NCBI GenBank assembly: GCA_905480075.1
Contig: CAJQOX010000106.1
Span: forward strand, 1-37,043
Direction: 5' to 3'
DNA length: 37,043 bases
DNA from: an uncultured Aureispira sp.
GTDB lineage: Bacteria > Bacteroidota > Bacteroidia > Chitinophagales > Saprospiraceae
Positions 19,446 to 28,014 of the stretch are shown here, piece by piece. Under the pieces are notes generated by a model. It saw only the letters and a list, made by a program, of their open reading frames with translations, did no database searches and was not told the origin of the DNA. Within the stretch, counting starts at the first letter, position 1. Each line of letters begins with the position of its first letter. A program made the translations under genes and the position numbers.

Positions 19446-19799
19446 CGACAGCTCTTTCTTATCCTGAGAAAGATGTAGGATTACCTTTTGATACAGAGAA
19501 TCGAGTGCTGCAGGGTCAGTAAAATAAGCATTCATTGACTGGTCGAAATCCTCGCGGCTTATATCATGTAATCTAAAAATCTGAGCATAATAAATTCTGG
19601 CCAGACTATCTTTTGTTCTTCTGTCATTGGTCTCGGTAAGCAATGCTTCAGCAACATGAATATCTTTAAGAACTTCTGTCAGTTTTTGTTCTGAAATCAG
19701 GGGCTTATCAACCTGTATAGATTTAAAACAAGCAGAAAGGAGTAAGACTGCACAGACAGTCAAACTCCTTACTAATTGATATGTATTCAGATAGTTCAA
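19428..19799 (-). CDS. DUF4296 lipoprotein
   Basis: This is a 123-residue predicted lipoprotein. The N-terminal hydrophobic segment ends in the lipobox LSAC with Cys24, then about 100 mostly helical residues follow. KPLISEQKLTEVLKDIHVAE near 32-51, a YYAQIF segment and EDFDQSMNAYFTDP near 82-95 match DUF4296, a Bacteroidota-restricted family of unknown function. No ATG precedes the signal sequence; TTG at 19799 is the best start and lies 5 bases after the glnN stop on the same strand, consistent with translational coupling. The C-terminus is a short lysine-rich tail. Confidence 0.8.
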   Translation of the reverse strand: MNYLNTYQLVRSLTVCAVLLLSACFKSIQVDKPLISEQKLTEVLKDIHVAEALLTETNDRRTKDSLARIYYAQIFRLHDISREDFDQSMNAYFTDPAALDSLYQKVILHLSQDKKELSKKKSN

Positions 19800-19804
19800 A
19801 TGAA

Positions 19805-21982
19805 TTATCTTACAAACAACATTTCACGATATTTTACAAGTGGCCACAATTCATCATCAACAAGCGGTTCGAGTTGATCTGCAGAAGAACGCAATTGTTC
19901 CATTAGAGGGATAATTTTATCGCAATAAGCAAAAGCCTTATCCTTTGAATTGAGTTTATTGGCAGCTTCTCTTTCCTGTTTCATACTGTAAGCAAATTGT
20001 TTGATAGAATTAATATGGCCCGATATTTCTTCTACCAATTCCAATTGAGCTTTGTAGGTTTGTTCCCCGAGGTTTAACTCTTTGAGAGAAAGAATATTTT
20101 CAATCAGGGTATTCTGATACATAATAGCAGCCGGCAAGATTTGATTTACAGACATTTCAGCCATTGTACGGGATTCTATTTGAATTTTAAGCGCATATTC
20201 ATCCAATCTGACATCGTAATGTGCTTCGAGTTCATCTTCAGAGAGAATACCTGTTTCAACAAAAAGAGATTTTGTTTGATCATCAGCAAAAGCATCAAGG
20301 GCTCTGGGCGTGTCACCAAAATTGCCAAGCCCCCTGCGGAAGGCTTCATCTTTCCATTCCCTTGAGTATCCATCCCCTTCAAAACGAATGGCTTTAGATT
20401 CAGTAATATAATTTTTGAGGACCATAAGAACAGCCTGATCTTTGGAGGAATTGTTGGCCATCAGAATCTGAACATCCTGATAAAACTCTTTAAGTTGTTT
20501 ACCAACAATCATATTCATGATAGTCATCGGTGCGGCACAATTCATTGTAGACCCTACCATGCGGATTTCAAATTTGTTGCCTGTAAAAGCAAAGGGAGAA
20601 GTCCTGTTTCTGTCAGTGTTATCAAGTTGCAGATTTGGGATTTTACTCAGAAGGTTCAGGGCTTGTTTAACTCCATCATCTGTAAGATCAATACCTTTCT
20701 CAATTTCATTAAGGATTTTGGAAAGTGCATCACCAATAAAAACCGAAATAATAGCCGGAGGGGCTTCATTAGCTCCTAGGCGGTGATCATTTGAAGCAGA
20801 AGTCACACTTGCTCTGAGAATATCAGCGTATTTATATACCGCGTAGATAGTATTTACAAAAAAGGTGAGAAACTGCAGATTTTTACCGGGGTCTTTACCA
20901 GGAGAAAGGAGATTTTTACCAGTGTTAGTAGCAACCGACCAGTTATTATGTTTACCTGAACCATTGACCCCTGCATAAGGTTTTTCATGAAAAAGAACCC
21001 TTAGTTTATGTCTGATTGCCACCCTTTCCATAATATCCATCAGCAGTTGATTATGGTCAACGGCAATATTTACTTCTTCATATATTGGAGCAAATTCATA
21101 TTGTGAGGGGGCTACTTCATTATGTCTTGTACGGAGTGGGATTCCCAGTTTATAACATTCCTGTTCCAAATCTGTCATATAAGCATAGACACGTTCGGGA
21201 ATAGACCCGAAATAATGGTCATCAAGTTGCTGACCTTTAGGAGCCAATCTGCCCAAGAGTGTCCGTCCTGTCATCATAAGGTCGGGACGTACATTATATA
21301 AAGCTTCGTCAATAAGAAAAAATTCCTGTTCCCAACCCAGGGTGACATGAATTTTAGTAATAGTATTATCAAATAACTGACAAACGTCTATTGCAGATTT
21401 TTCAAGAAAACTCTGAGATTTAAGCAGAGGCAGTTTATAATCCAGTGCCTGTCCCCCGTAGGTAACAAAAATAGTAGGGATACATAAGGTTTTCTGATTA
21501 TTGACATCCAGAATAAAGGCCGGGGAAGTAGGGTCCCAGGCTGTGTAGCCCCTAGCTTCGAAAGTAGACCTTAAACCACCGCCCGGAAAGGAAGAACCAT
21601 CGGGTTCCTGTTGAACGAGTTCATTTCCTGTAAACTCCTCAATAGCTTCTCCATTACCATTAAGAGTAAAGAAAGAATCATGCTTTTCAGCTGTACGACC
21701 TGTTAGCGGCTGAAACCAGTGTGCATAATGTGTCACCTCCTTTTGCAAGGCCCATTTTCTCATTGATTCAGCGACATGATCTGCAAGGTCTCTGCTAAGA
21801 CTTTCACCGGAATCAGATATTGATTTAAACTGTTTATACAATTTAGGGGCGAGATATTGCTTCATTGCCTTGTCATTGAAGACATTACAACCGAACATTT
21901 CAGAAACTCTGGAAGTTAGTACAGAAGTTTGAATATTCTCTCTGTTTGATAATAAATCGAGGGCATTAAATCTACTACTCAT
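19805..21982 (-). CDS. glnN: Glutamine synthetase type III (GlnN)
   Basis: This 725-residue GSIII enzyme forms glutamine from glutamate, ammonia and ATP. It is far longer than GSI/GSII and carries the long N-terminal GSIII domain (SRFNALDLLSNRENI at 3-17 onward). The HWFQPLTG motif, the GWEQEFF glutamate-binding strand, RHNEVAPSQYEFAP and GSGKHNNWS (GSGKH at 341-345) are diagnostic, as are ANEAPPAIIS and NRTSPFAFTGNKFE. GSIII is the usual form in Bacteroidota. It is followed after 5 bases by the DUF4296 lipoprotein. The upstream spacer carries a consensus -7 box and an inverted repeat between that box and the start codon, a plausible site for nitrogen-dependent control. Confidence 0.97.
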   Translation of the reverse strand: MSSRFNALDLLSNRENIQTSVLTSRVSEMFGCNVFNDKAMKQYLAPKLYKQFKSISDSGESLSRDLADHVAESMRKWALQKEVTHYAHWFQPLTGRTAEKHDSFFTLNGNGEAIEEFTGNELVQQEPDGSSFPGGGLRSTFEARGYTAWDPTSPAFILDVNNQKTLCIPTIFVTYGGQALDYKLPLLKSQSFLEKSAIDVCQLFDNTITKIHVTLGWEQEFFLIDEALYNVRPDLMMTGRTLLGRLAPKGQQLDDHYFGSIPERVYAYMTDLEQECYKLGIPLRTRHNEVAPSQYEFAPIYEEVNIAVDHNQLLMDIMERVAIRHKLRVLFHEKPYAGVNGSGKHNNWSVATNTGKNLLSPGKDPGKNLQFLTFFVNTIYAVYKYADILRASVTSASNDHRLGANEAPPAIISVFIGDALSKILNEIEKGIDLTDDGVKQALNLLSKIPNLQLDNTDRNRTSPFAFTGNKFEIRMVGSTMNCAAPMTIMNMIVGKQLKEFYQDVQILMANNSSKDQAVLMVLKNYITESKAIRFEGDGYSREWKDEAFRRGLGNFGDTPRALDAFADDQTKSLFVETGILSEDELEAHYDVRLDEYALKIQIESRTMAEMSVNQILPAAIMYQNTLIENILSLKELNLGEQTYKAQLELVEEISGHINSIKQFAYSMKQEREAANKLNSKDKAFAYCDKIIPLMEQLRSSADQLEPLVDDELWPLVKYREMLFVR

Positions 21983-22003
21983 GATTGATTGTTAATTTTT
22001 TTA

Positions 22004-22021
22004 AAACAGAATAATCTGTTT
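22004..22021. promoter_or_regulatory. Inverted repeat in the glnN leader
   Basis: Perfect 7-base arms AAACAGA and TCTGTTT are separated by ATAA. The element lies 22 bases upstream of the glnN ATG and downstream of the candidate -7 box, so it would be in the transcribed leader. It could be an operator for a dimeric regulator or a small RNA hairpin that affects translation. No protein can be named. Confidence 0.4.
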
Positions 22022-22046
22022 AGGTGAAAATCAGAATATTTTGGCG

Positions 22047-22054
22047 CAAATGTA
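22047..22054 (-). promoter_or_regulatory. Candidate -7 promoter element of glnN
   Basis: On the minus strand the octamer TACATTTG matches TAnnTTTG exactly and lies 65 bases before the glnN start. No clear TTTG -33 box is present at the usual spacing. Confidence 0.45.
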
Positions 22055-22152
22055 ATGATTTTGTTCATGATAAGTTCTCATTATGTCTAATAATTTTTAA
22101 ATAAGTATCAACTAACAAAGAACAGGTAACATGTGATAGCTTGAAATCTTCT

Positions 22153-22189
22153 AAACTTGTTGTATAATTGAATTATAAAGTACAAGTTT
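22153..22189. repeat. Two-tier hairpin between glnN and the HsdR_N gene
   Basis: Outer arms AAACTTGT (22153-22160) and ACAAGTTT (22182-22189) enclose an inner repeat TATAATT/AATTATA (22163-22177). It lies 11 bases beyond the stop of the HsdR_N-like gene, on its transcript. It could act as a 3' stabilising or weak terminator hairpin for that gene, but no good T-run follows on the minus strand. Confidence 0.4.
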
Positions 22190-22199
22190 TAAAAACACA

Positions 22200-22664
22200 T
22201 TAATAGCAAATAGATTCATAAAGAGGTATTTCCTTAAGAAAGGAAAAGGATTTCTCAGAATGATCTATATATGAACAATAATTTTGTGGTCCGTTAGTAA
22301 CCAATAGATAAGGCACCTGAAGTGTCATGTTATAGTTGGCTATCTGTTTAAAAACTTTATTATCAATACTAACCTTTGCAGATTTACATTCAACAAGAAA
22401 AAGAGGCATGAAATTCTTATTAAATACAAGAATGTCACATCTTTTACTGAGGGTATTAACTTCAAGGCCCATTTCCACCCTGATTTTATTTTTCGGAAAA
22501 CCTTTTTCTTTTACAAGATACAATATAATGAGTTGTCTCACCACCTCTTCAGGTGTCAGAACAAGAAATTTTTTCCTGATAATGTCAAAAATGTATTTAC
22601 CGGAACCTTTGAATTCTATTTGAAGACAATCGTAATATTTCAAAAGATTTAAATTCAATTGCAT
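22200..22664 (-). CDS. Stand-alone HsdR_N-type (PD-(D/E)xK fold) protein
   Basis: This 154-residue protein resembles the type I restriction enzyme R-subunit N-terminal domain (HSDR_N_2), but no helicase, HsdM or HsdS is present. The conserved block YIFDIIRKKFLVLTPEEVVR sits near 25-44, and KRCDILVFNKN followed by LVECKSA supplies the D...ExK nuclease signature. The VPYLLVTNG strand and NYCSYI follow. A TTG at 22688 would extend the frame by eight residues, but ATG 22664 matches the family start (residues LNLNLLKYYDCLQIEF after the first few) and is preferred. The family is widespread in Bacteroidota as a housekeeping-like solitary gene of unproven function, so restriction is not implied. Confidence 0.82.
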   Translation of the reverse strand: MQLNLNLLKYYDCLQIEFKGSGKYIFDIIRKKFLVLTPEEVVRQLIILYLVKEKGFPKNKIRVEMGLEVNTLSKRCDILVFNKNFMPLFLVECKSAKVSIDNKVFKQIANYNMTLQVPYLLVTNGPQNYCSYIDHSEKSFSFLKEIPLYESICY

Positions 22665-23014
22665 AATCAATAAATAAATAAAATTCAATCTGTTAAATTC
22701 AATAATTAATGAATCAAAGGTAACAATTCAATAGATTGAGACAATTTGTTAATAAGAAATAAAAAAGTATATTAAATGTCTAAAAAATTTTAAAATATTA
22801 AAACAGTAGTACATTAGATAATATACAATTTCAGAAAAATAGTTTTATGATTACATATATAAATAAAAAAAATCGTGTAAAAACAACATTAAAGGTATCA
22901 CTAATCTTCAAAGAATTTATATATTTGTGCTTTAACTAAAATTGCTGTTATAAGATAGCAAAAACCTATCAATATAATATATTGATTTCAAACTATATAG
23001 CCATTAATAATAAA
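22665..23014. other. AT-rich divergent intergenic region
   Basis: This 350-base spacer separates the divergent HsdR_N gene and queA. It is very AT-rich and contains only short open frames. The one signal I can support is the -7-like octamer at 22920-22927 facing queA. No tRNA-like fold or long repeat is visible. Confidence 0.6.
22920..22927 (+). promoter_or_regulatory. Candidate -7 promoter element of queA
   Basis: TATATTTG matches TAnnTTTG and lies 87 bases before the queA ATG at 23015. No clear -33 partner was found, and in such AT-rich DNA a chance match is possible. Confidence 0.4.
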
Positions 23015-24073
23015 ATGAAATTATCACAATTCAATTTTGAATTACCTGAAAGCCTTATAGCTGAATATCCTACTGATCGCCGAGATGAATCACGTATGAT
23101 GGTTATCGATCGTAAAAAAGGTACTATCGAACATCATATTTTTAAAGATGTTCTAAACTTTTTTGACGAAGGGGATACATTTATTCTTAACAATACAAAA
23201 GTTTTTCCTGCAAGACTTTATGGACAAAAAGAGAAGACTGGTGCGAGAATAGAAGTTTTCCTTCTCAGGGAATTAAATTCAGAGACTAAGTTATGGGACG
23301 TATTGGTAGACCCTGCTCGTAAAATCCGGGTCGGCAACAAACTTTATTTTAATGATGAAGATGGAACGGAAGTATTAGTTGCAGAAGTTGTAGACAATAC
23401 CACCTCAAGAGGTAGAACTATACGTTTTCTTTACGATGGAGATGATCCCGAGTTTAAAACGCACTTAAATAAACTGGGACATACCCCTTTGCCAAAATAC
23501 ATCAACAGAGATGCGGAAGAATTAGATAAAATCCGTTATCAGACGATCTATGCAAGTGAGGTAGGAGCTGTTGCAGCCCCTACTGCCGGTTTGCACATGA
23601 GCAAGGAAGTGATGAAGAGGCTGGAAATAAAAGGTATCAACTTTGCGAATGTAACACTTCATGTTGGTCTTGGCACTTTCAGAAATATTGAAGTTGAAGA
23701 TTTATCCAAGCATAAAATGGATGCAGAATATTTCAAAATAAACCAAGAAACCTGTGACATTGTTAATAATACAATTCAGACAGGACACAGGCGTTGTGCT
23801 ATAGGGACTACGACTATGCGGTCAATTGAATCTGCTGTTTCTGCTGCAGATCAGTTGAAGCCTGCAGAGGGATGGACAAATAAGTTCATCTTTCCTCCAT
23901 ATAGTTTCACTATTGCAGATTCAATGATCACTAATTTTCACCTCCCAAAATCCAGCTTATCCATTATGGTATGTGCTTTTGGAGGATATGATTTGATGAT
24001 GGAAGCCTATCAGGTTGCAATTAAGGAAAAATACCGTTTCTTTAGCTATGGAGATTCGATGTTAATTCTCTGA
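23015..24073 (+). CDS. queA: S-adenosylmethionine:tRNA ribosyltransferase-isomerase (QueA)
   Basis: This 352-residue enzyme transfers and isomerises the ribosyl moiety of SAM onto preQ1-modified tRNA, giving epoxyqueuosine at the wobble base. Family motifs are [20 protein letters not shown] (8-27 in this frame), [52 protein letters not shown] and the C-terminal [19 protein letters not shown]. An in-frame TTG at 22982 would extend it, but ATG at 23015 fits the family N-terminus and the length of about 350. Other queuosine genes are not in the window. A good terminator hairpin follows. Confidence 0.97.
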   Translation: MKLSQFNFELPESLIAEYPTDRRDESRMMVIDRKKGTIEHHIFKDVLNFFDEGDTFILNNTKVFPARLYGQKEKTGARIEVFLLRELNSETKLWDVLVDPARKIRVGNKLYFNDEDGTEVLVAEVVDNTTSRGRTIRFLYDGDDPEFKTHLNKLGHTPLPKYINRDAEELDKIRYQTIYASEVGAVAAPTAGLHMSKEVMKRLEIKGINFANVTLHVGLGTFRNIEVEDLSKHKMDAEYFKINQETCDIVNNTIQTGHRRCAIGTTTMRSIESAVSAADQLKPAEGWTNKFIFPPYSFTIADSMITNFHLPKSSLSIMVCAFGGYDLMMEAYQVAIKEKYRFFSYGDSMLIL

Positions 24074-24100
24074 TTGAAAAAATATATTGAAAAATTTTCG

Positions 24101-24134
24101 AAGAGGCTGCTTTTTAATATAAAGCAGTCTCTTT
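24101..24134 (+). terminator. Intrinsic terminator after queA
   Basis: A 13-base-pair stem (24101-24113 with 24121-24133, one G-T wobble) with a 7-base loop TTAATAT lies 27 bases after the queA stop. The descending arm ends in CTCTTT and only a short T-rich tail follows. The stem is the strongest simple hairpin I found in the window. Confidence 0.65.
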
Positions 24135-24283
24135 CATTATTTACAGAAGGGCTTTTCATTACATCAAATTAATTTTTCTTAATAATAAAGTTAGTCTTCT
24201 TATTTTTTAATACACCTCGACAAGAACCTGTAAAAAATCAAAAAAATAGAGAGCAAATATTATAAATAACCACTTAACAAAAT

Positions 24284-24291
24284 TAACTTTG
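24284..24291 (+). promoter_or_regulatory. Candidate -7 promoter element of the META lipoprotein-thiG-ggt group
   Basis: TAACTTTG matches TAnnTTTG exactly, is placed 40 bases before the ATG at 24332 and comes after the queA terminator. A -33 box is not evident. It would drive the three following close-packed genes. Confidence 0.5.
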
Positions 24292-24331
24292 CGACAAAGC
24301 ACTCTGAAATTTTAAAATAGAAATAATAAAT

Positions 24332-25156
24332 ATGTCATTCTATAAATACACTTTATCATTTGCATTATTTTTGATATGTTTTGCTGCATGCAACAATAAA
24401 ACAAAGAACGTCAGCAATGAAAACAAAGAAACTGTAAAAGGAGGAACGGAAGATTCGATAAACAACAAGATTACTGATATAAACTGGTATGTGGCAAACT
24501 TTCCTTACCAAGGAAAACCCTATGCACCTTCAAAGTTTTACCTGTTCAGAATTTCCGACAATTCCATAGCCTTACACCTTGATGTTAACACCTGTGGACT
24601 TGCCTGTGAAGTTTCTCAAAGAGCAATTAGTATTAAGGAAACTCCAATGTGTACAGAAATATGTTGCGATAGCAAAGAAGCAATGGAACTGTCCAATTTA
24701 TTAAGAGGAAAATTAACATATAATGTCAGCAGCAGCAGTCTGAATATAGAGACTCCTTCAGGAAATATTCATTTAAAGAAACATCAGGAAGGGCTTTCAG
24801 GAACAAAATGGCAGGCACAAAGCTATGCAGACCGCAAAGAGGGACGAAAGATAAAATTTTCAACAGATTACTATTTAGTATTTGAAAACAACAAGGTACA
24901 ATTGATTCTTGATGTTAACAGTTGCAATACTAGCTGCACTTATAATGACAGGGAAAACTTTTTTGAACTTCCCGCTCATAACATGGGCTGTACCCGTAAA
25001 TGTTGTGACAGTAAAGACGGAGAATTGCTCATGCAGAGTTTGCAGGGAAAAATAAAATATGTCAAAGAAGGGAATAATCTGACTTTGACAACCTTTAACA
25101 AAGAGATTATCTTTGTCACGAATAAAAACTCAGACAGTAACACACAAAAAGAATAA
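24332..25156 (+). CDS. Lipoprotein with two tandem META-like domains rich in cysteine
   Basis: This 274-residue predicted lipoprotein has lipobox FAAC with Cys20, a polar linker to about 48, then two related domains (about 50-150 and 156-265). Each has LDVN-x-C-x3-C (83-92 and 193-202) and a later C-x3-CCDS (107-114 and 220-227), a W near its start, and a closing L-x-GK(L/I)-x-Y strand. The layout resembles META (HslJ-type) domains, but five cysteines per copy is unusual and suggests disulfides or metal binding. Function is unknown. It starts a plus-strand run with thiG (16 bases later) and ggt; whether the three genes share a pathway is not shown. Confidence 0.72.
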   Translation: MSFYKYTLSFALFLICFAACNNKTKNVSNENKETVKGGTEDSINNKITDINWYVANFPYQGKPYAPSKFYLFRISDNSIALHLDVNTCGLACEVSQRAISIKETPMCTEICCDSKEAMELSNLLRGKLTYNVSSSSLNIETPSGNIHLKKHQEGLSGTKWQAQSYADRKEGRKIKFSTDYYLVFENNKVQLILDVNSCNTSCTYNDRENFFELPAHNMGCTRKCCDSKDGELLMQSLQGKIKYVKEGNNLTLTTFNKEIIFVTNKNSDSNTQKE

Positions 25157-25172
25157 GAGAAAAACAGATTAA

Positions 25173-25940
25173 ATGCAAGTATTAAAAATAGCAGACAAAA
25201 GCTTTGAATCCAGGTTATTTACAGGAACCGGTAAATTTTCTTCCTCCCTCCTGATGCGGGATGCACTTTTAGCTTCAGAGTCCCAATTAGTAACTGTTGC
25301 ATTAAAGCGTGTAGACATCAACAATGAACAGGATGACATACTGAATCATCTCAATCATTCGCATATTAACCTGCTTCCCAATACATCGGGAGCAAGAACT
25401 GCAGAAGAAGCAATTTTTGCAGCTGAACTTGCACGGGAAGCACTTGAAACTAACTGGTTGAAGCTTGAAATTCATCCGGACCCCAAATATCTGATGCCCG
25501 ACCCGATAGAAACCTTAAAAGCTGCCGAAAAACTTATTCAACTTGGATTTGTGGTACTGCCCTATATTCATGCCGACCCTGTACTTTGTAAAAGGCTTGA
25601 GGAAGCAGGAGTTCAGGCAGTGATGCCTTTAGGTTCTACAATAGGAAGCAACAAAGGACTGAGGACCCTCGATTTTCTTGAGATCATAATCGAACAAAGC
25701 AAGGTACCCGTTATTGTTGATGCCGGAATAGGCAGTCCTTCTGATGCAGCAAAAGCCATGGAAATCGGTGCGGATGCAGTATTGGTTAACACAGCCATAG
25801 CCGTTTCAGACAATCCTGTAATTATGGCCAAAGCATTCAAAATGGGAGTTGAAGCTGGTAGAATGGCCTATGAAGCCCGCTTGGCAAGTCCCTTCAATCA
25901 TGCTACGGCAAGCAGTCCGCTTACATCATTTCTTGATTAA
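25173..25940 (+). CDS. thiG: Thiazole synthase (ThiG)
   Basis: This 255-residue TIM-barrel enzyme builds the thiazole phosphate of thiamin from deoxyxylulose phosphate, dehydroglycine and ThiS-thiocarboxylate. It has the N-terminal [12 protein letters not shown] block (13-24), [14 protein letters not shown], the Schiff-base lysine Lys97 in [21 protein letters not shown] and the phosphate-binding [12 protein letters not shown] and [12 protein letters not shown] strands. The length is normal. None of thiC, thiS, thiF, thiH/thiO or thiE is next to it, so the partners must lie elsewhere. It is 16 bases after the META lipoprotein and 16 bases before ggt, so it is probably co-transcribed with both. 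Confidence 0.97.
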   Translation: MQVLKIADKSFESRLFTGTGKFSSSLLMRDALLASESQLVTVALKRVDINNEQDDILNHLNHSHINLLPNTSGARTAEEAIFAAELAREALETNWLKLEIHPDPKYLMPDPIETLKAAEKLIQLGFVVLPYIHADPVLCKRLEEAGVQAVMPLGSTIGSNKGLRTLDFLEIIIEQSKVPVIVDAGIGSPSDAAKAMEIGADAVLVNTAIAVSDNPVIMAKAFKMGVEAGRMAYEARLASPFNHATASSPLTSFLD

Positions 25941-25956
25941 AACAAACCCTAATAAA

Positions 25957-27660
25957 ATGAGGTATTTACTTTTTATCATTGTAGTAATTGCTCTTTCTTC
26001 GTGCACAGAACCGATAATTGAGGAAAAACCACTATTTAATATCAGCAAGCAAAGTAAGGCAGATTCTGCTATGGTTGTTTCTGCACATCCTTTGGCTACC
26101 GAGGCCGGAATTGCAATATTGGAAAGAGGGGGAAATGCAATAGACGCCATGGTAGCAGTACATTTTGCCTTAGCTGTAGTATACCCAAGGGCAGGTAATC
26201 TTGGAGGTGGTGGTTTTATGGTATACCGTGACAAAGATGGTAATGCAACAAGTCTTGACTTTAGAGAAAAGGCACCTGCTGCTGCACACCGAGACATGTA
26301 CCTAGATGCAGACAGCAATGCAATAGATTCATTGAGTATATTCGGGCATCTTGCCTGTGGAGTACCCGGTTCGGTGGAAGGAATGTATACAGCACATCAG
26401 AAATACGGACAATTAGATTGGAAAATTTTAGTACAACCTGCAATAGACCTGGCTAAAAACGGTATAAAAGTCACAGAAAGAGAAGTAATAGCCTATAATA
26501 AGTATATGGAAGTTTTTGACTTTTACAACCCCCACCCTACTGCTTTTGTAAAGGACAGTCCATGGAAAAGAGGAGATTTACTGGTTCAGAAAGACCTTGC
26601 AATGGTACTGACAGCAATACGTGACAAAGGTCGGGAAGGGTTTTACAATGGCAAAACCGCAGAATTAATTATTGCAGAAATTAAAAAGAAAGCCGGGATA
26701 ATGTCTTTGGAAGACCTAAAGAATTATACTGCTGAGTGGCGCGAAGTAATCAAATTTCCGTACAGGGGCTATGAGGTAATTTCAATGCCTCCTCCATCAA
26801 GTGGTGGAATTTGTCTTGCCGAATTATTAAATATGACAGAAGCCTATAATATTGGAGAATGGGGATTTCAATCTCCCCGCAGCATACATGTCATGACTGA
26901 ATCTGCACGCCGTGCCTATGCTGACAGGGCGGAACACCTTGGTGATATGGATTTTTACGATGTTCCGCTTCAACAACTAATAAGTCAGGATTATGCTGAT
27001 TCACGTATGAATGACTTTAATGAAAATACTGCCACTCCCAGTGATAGCATTTCACACGGAGTCCCTGTTGCTAAAGAAAGTGAACAGACTACACATTATT
27101 GTATAGTTGACAAAGATGGAAGTGCTATTTCTGTAACCACCACAATTAATTCCAACTTCGGGAACAAGATAATTGTAGAAGGTGCCGGTTTTTTGCTGAA
27201 CAATGAAATGGATGATTTTAGTGCAAAACCTGGTAGCCCCAATCAATTTGGCTTGTTGGGCAATGAGGCAAATGCTATTCAGCCACATAAAAGAATGCTT
27301 AGTTCGATGACCCCATCTATGGTAGAGAAAGATGGTGAATTTTTTATGTCTGTAGGAAGTCCGGGAGGGTCTAAAATTATCACAACGGTATATCAGGTAA
27401 TTTGCAATGTGATAGATTTCGGACAGCCCTTAAAAGAGGCCGTTCACAACCCTAGATTTCACTTCCAATGGAAGCCTGACATTTTGTACTACGAGGAAGG
27501 TGCCTTTGACGAAAACTTATTGGAAGCCCTAAAAGCATTGGGCCACGAGACCAAAAGCCGGGATGATATCGGACAAGTAGAAGCAATAATCAGACTAAAA
27601 AACGGAAAACTTGAAGGAGTTGCTGATTGGCGGGGAGATGATTCTGCAGGAGGTTTCTGA
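25957..27660 (+). CDS. ggt: Gamma-glutamyltransferase (lipoprotein form)
   Basis: This 567-residue N-terminal nucleophile hydrolase cleaves gamma-glutamyl bonds, for example of glutathione, by autocatalytic processing into two subunits. The catalytic threonine is Thr378 in TTHYCIVDKDG, the new N-terminus of the small subunit. Other family blocks are ATEAGIAILERGGNAIDA, NLGGGGFMVYR, DFREKAPAAA, VPGSVEGM, MPPPSSGGICL and SVGSPGGSKIITTV. The frame is open from 25849 inside thiG, but ATG 25957 gives a clean signal segment with lipobox LSSC (Cys16), so that start is preferred. It is expected to be lipid-anchored in the periplasm. Confidence 0.96.
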   Translation: MRYLLFIIVVIALSSCTEPIIEEKPLFNISKQSKADSAMVVSAHPLATEAGIAILERGGNAIDAMVAVHFALAVVYPRAGNLGGGGFMVYRDKDGNATSLDFREKAPAAAHRDMYLDADSNAIDSLSIFGHLACGVPGSVEGMYTAHQKYGQLDWKILVQPAIDLAKNGIKVTEREVIAYNKYMEVFDFYNPHPTAFVKDSPWKRGDLLVQKDLAMVLTAIRDKGREGFYNGKTAELIIAEIKKKAGIMSLEDLKNYTAEWREVIKFPYRGYEVISMPPPSSGGICLAELLNMTEAYNIGEWGFQSPRSIHVMTESARRAYADRAEHLGDMDFYDVPLQQLISQDYADSRMNDFNENTATPSDSISHGVPVAKESEQTTHYCIVDKDGSAISVTTTINSNFGNKIIVEGAGFLLNNEMDDFSAKPGSPNQFGLLGNEANAIQPHKRMLSSMTPSMVEKDGEFFMSVGSPGGSKIITTVYQVICNVIDFGQPLKEAVHNPRFHFQWKPDILYYEEGAFDENLLEALKALGHETKSRDDIGQVEAIIRLKNGKLEGVADWRGDDSAGGF

Positions 27661-27674
27661 TTCTATAAAATAGA

Positions 27675-27917
27675 TTAATTTTCATCGTCGGGCAGGGTCA
27701 TGGCAAGAACTAATTTGGCATTGACAGATTCCTGTTGTTCTTTAGGAAATGATTTCAAAATTCCGGAAAGGTCTTCCTCTATAGCATATTTGTTTCCGGA
27801 AACTTCTTCCATTATATTTTTGATAGTGGCTCTGAGTTTTTTTCGTTGAATTTTTAATTGTTCAATATACTCTTCAGCAGCAAAGTAATTTTTTTTCTCT
27901 GGATTTTCTTCCATCAT
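27675..27917 (-). CDS. Small charged helical protein of unknown function
   Basis: This 80-residue soluble protein starts at a double ATG. It is rich in Glu and Lys and predicted largely helical, with a coiled-coil-like central stretch (about 15-42). I do not recognise a family. It converges with ggt, ending 15 bases from the ggt stop, and is followed on the minus strand by the coding-free gap before nothing further (the nuclease gene lies upstream, 97 bases away). It could be the second gene of a nuclease-led transcript. Reality as a gene is likely from its frame length and start, but not proven. Confidence 0.55.
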   Translation of the reverse strand: MMEENPEKKNYFAAEEYIEQLKIQRKKLRATIKNIMEEVSGNKYAIEEDLSGILKSFPKEQQESVNAKLVLAMTLPDDEN

Positions 27918-28014
27918 AATTAATTATAGAATTCAATAATTGATTTAATTCAAAGATAAGAAAATGGAACTAAATCAGGGAAAAGAATAAAGAGAATCAA
28001 AACAATAAAGAGAA

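Noticed and set aside
22200-22664. Type I restriction system
   Set aside because: Only the HsdR N-terminal-type domain is present, with no helicase, methylase or specificity subunit nearby.
27950-28014. Direct repeat AATAAAGAGAAT occurring twice downstream of the nuclease gene
   Set aside because: Two short AT-rich copies in intergenic DNA; not enough to claim a regulatory or mobile element.
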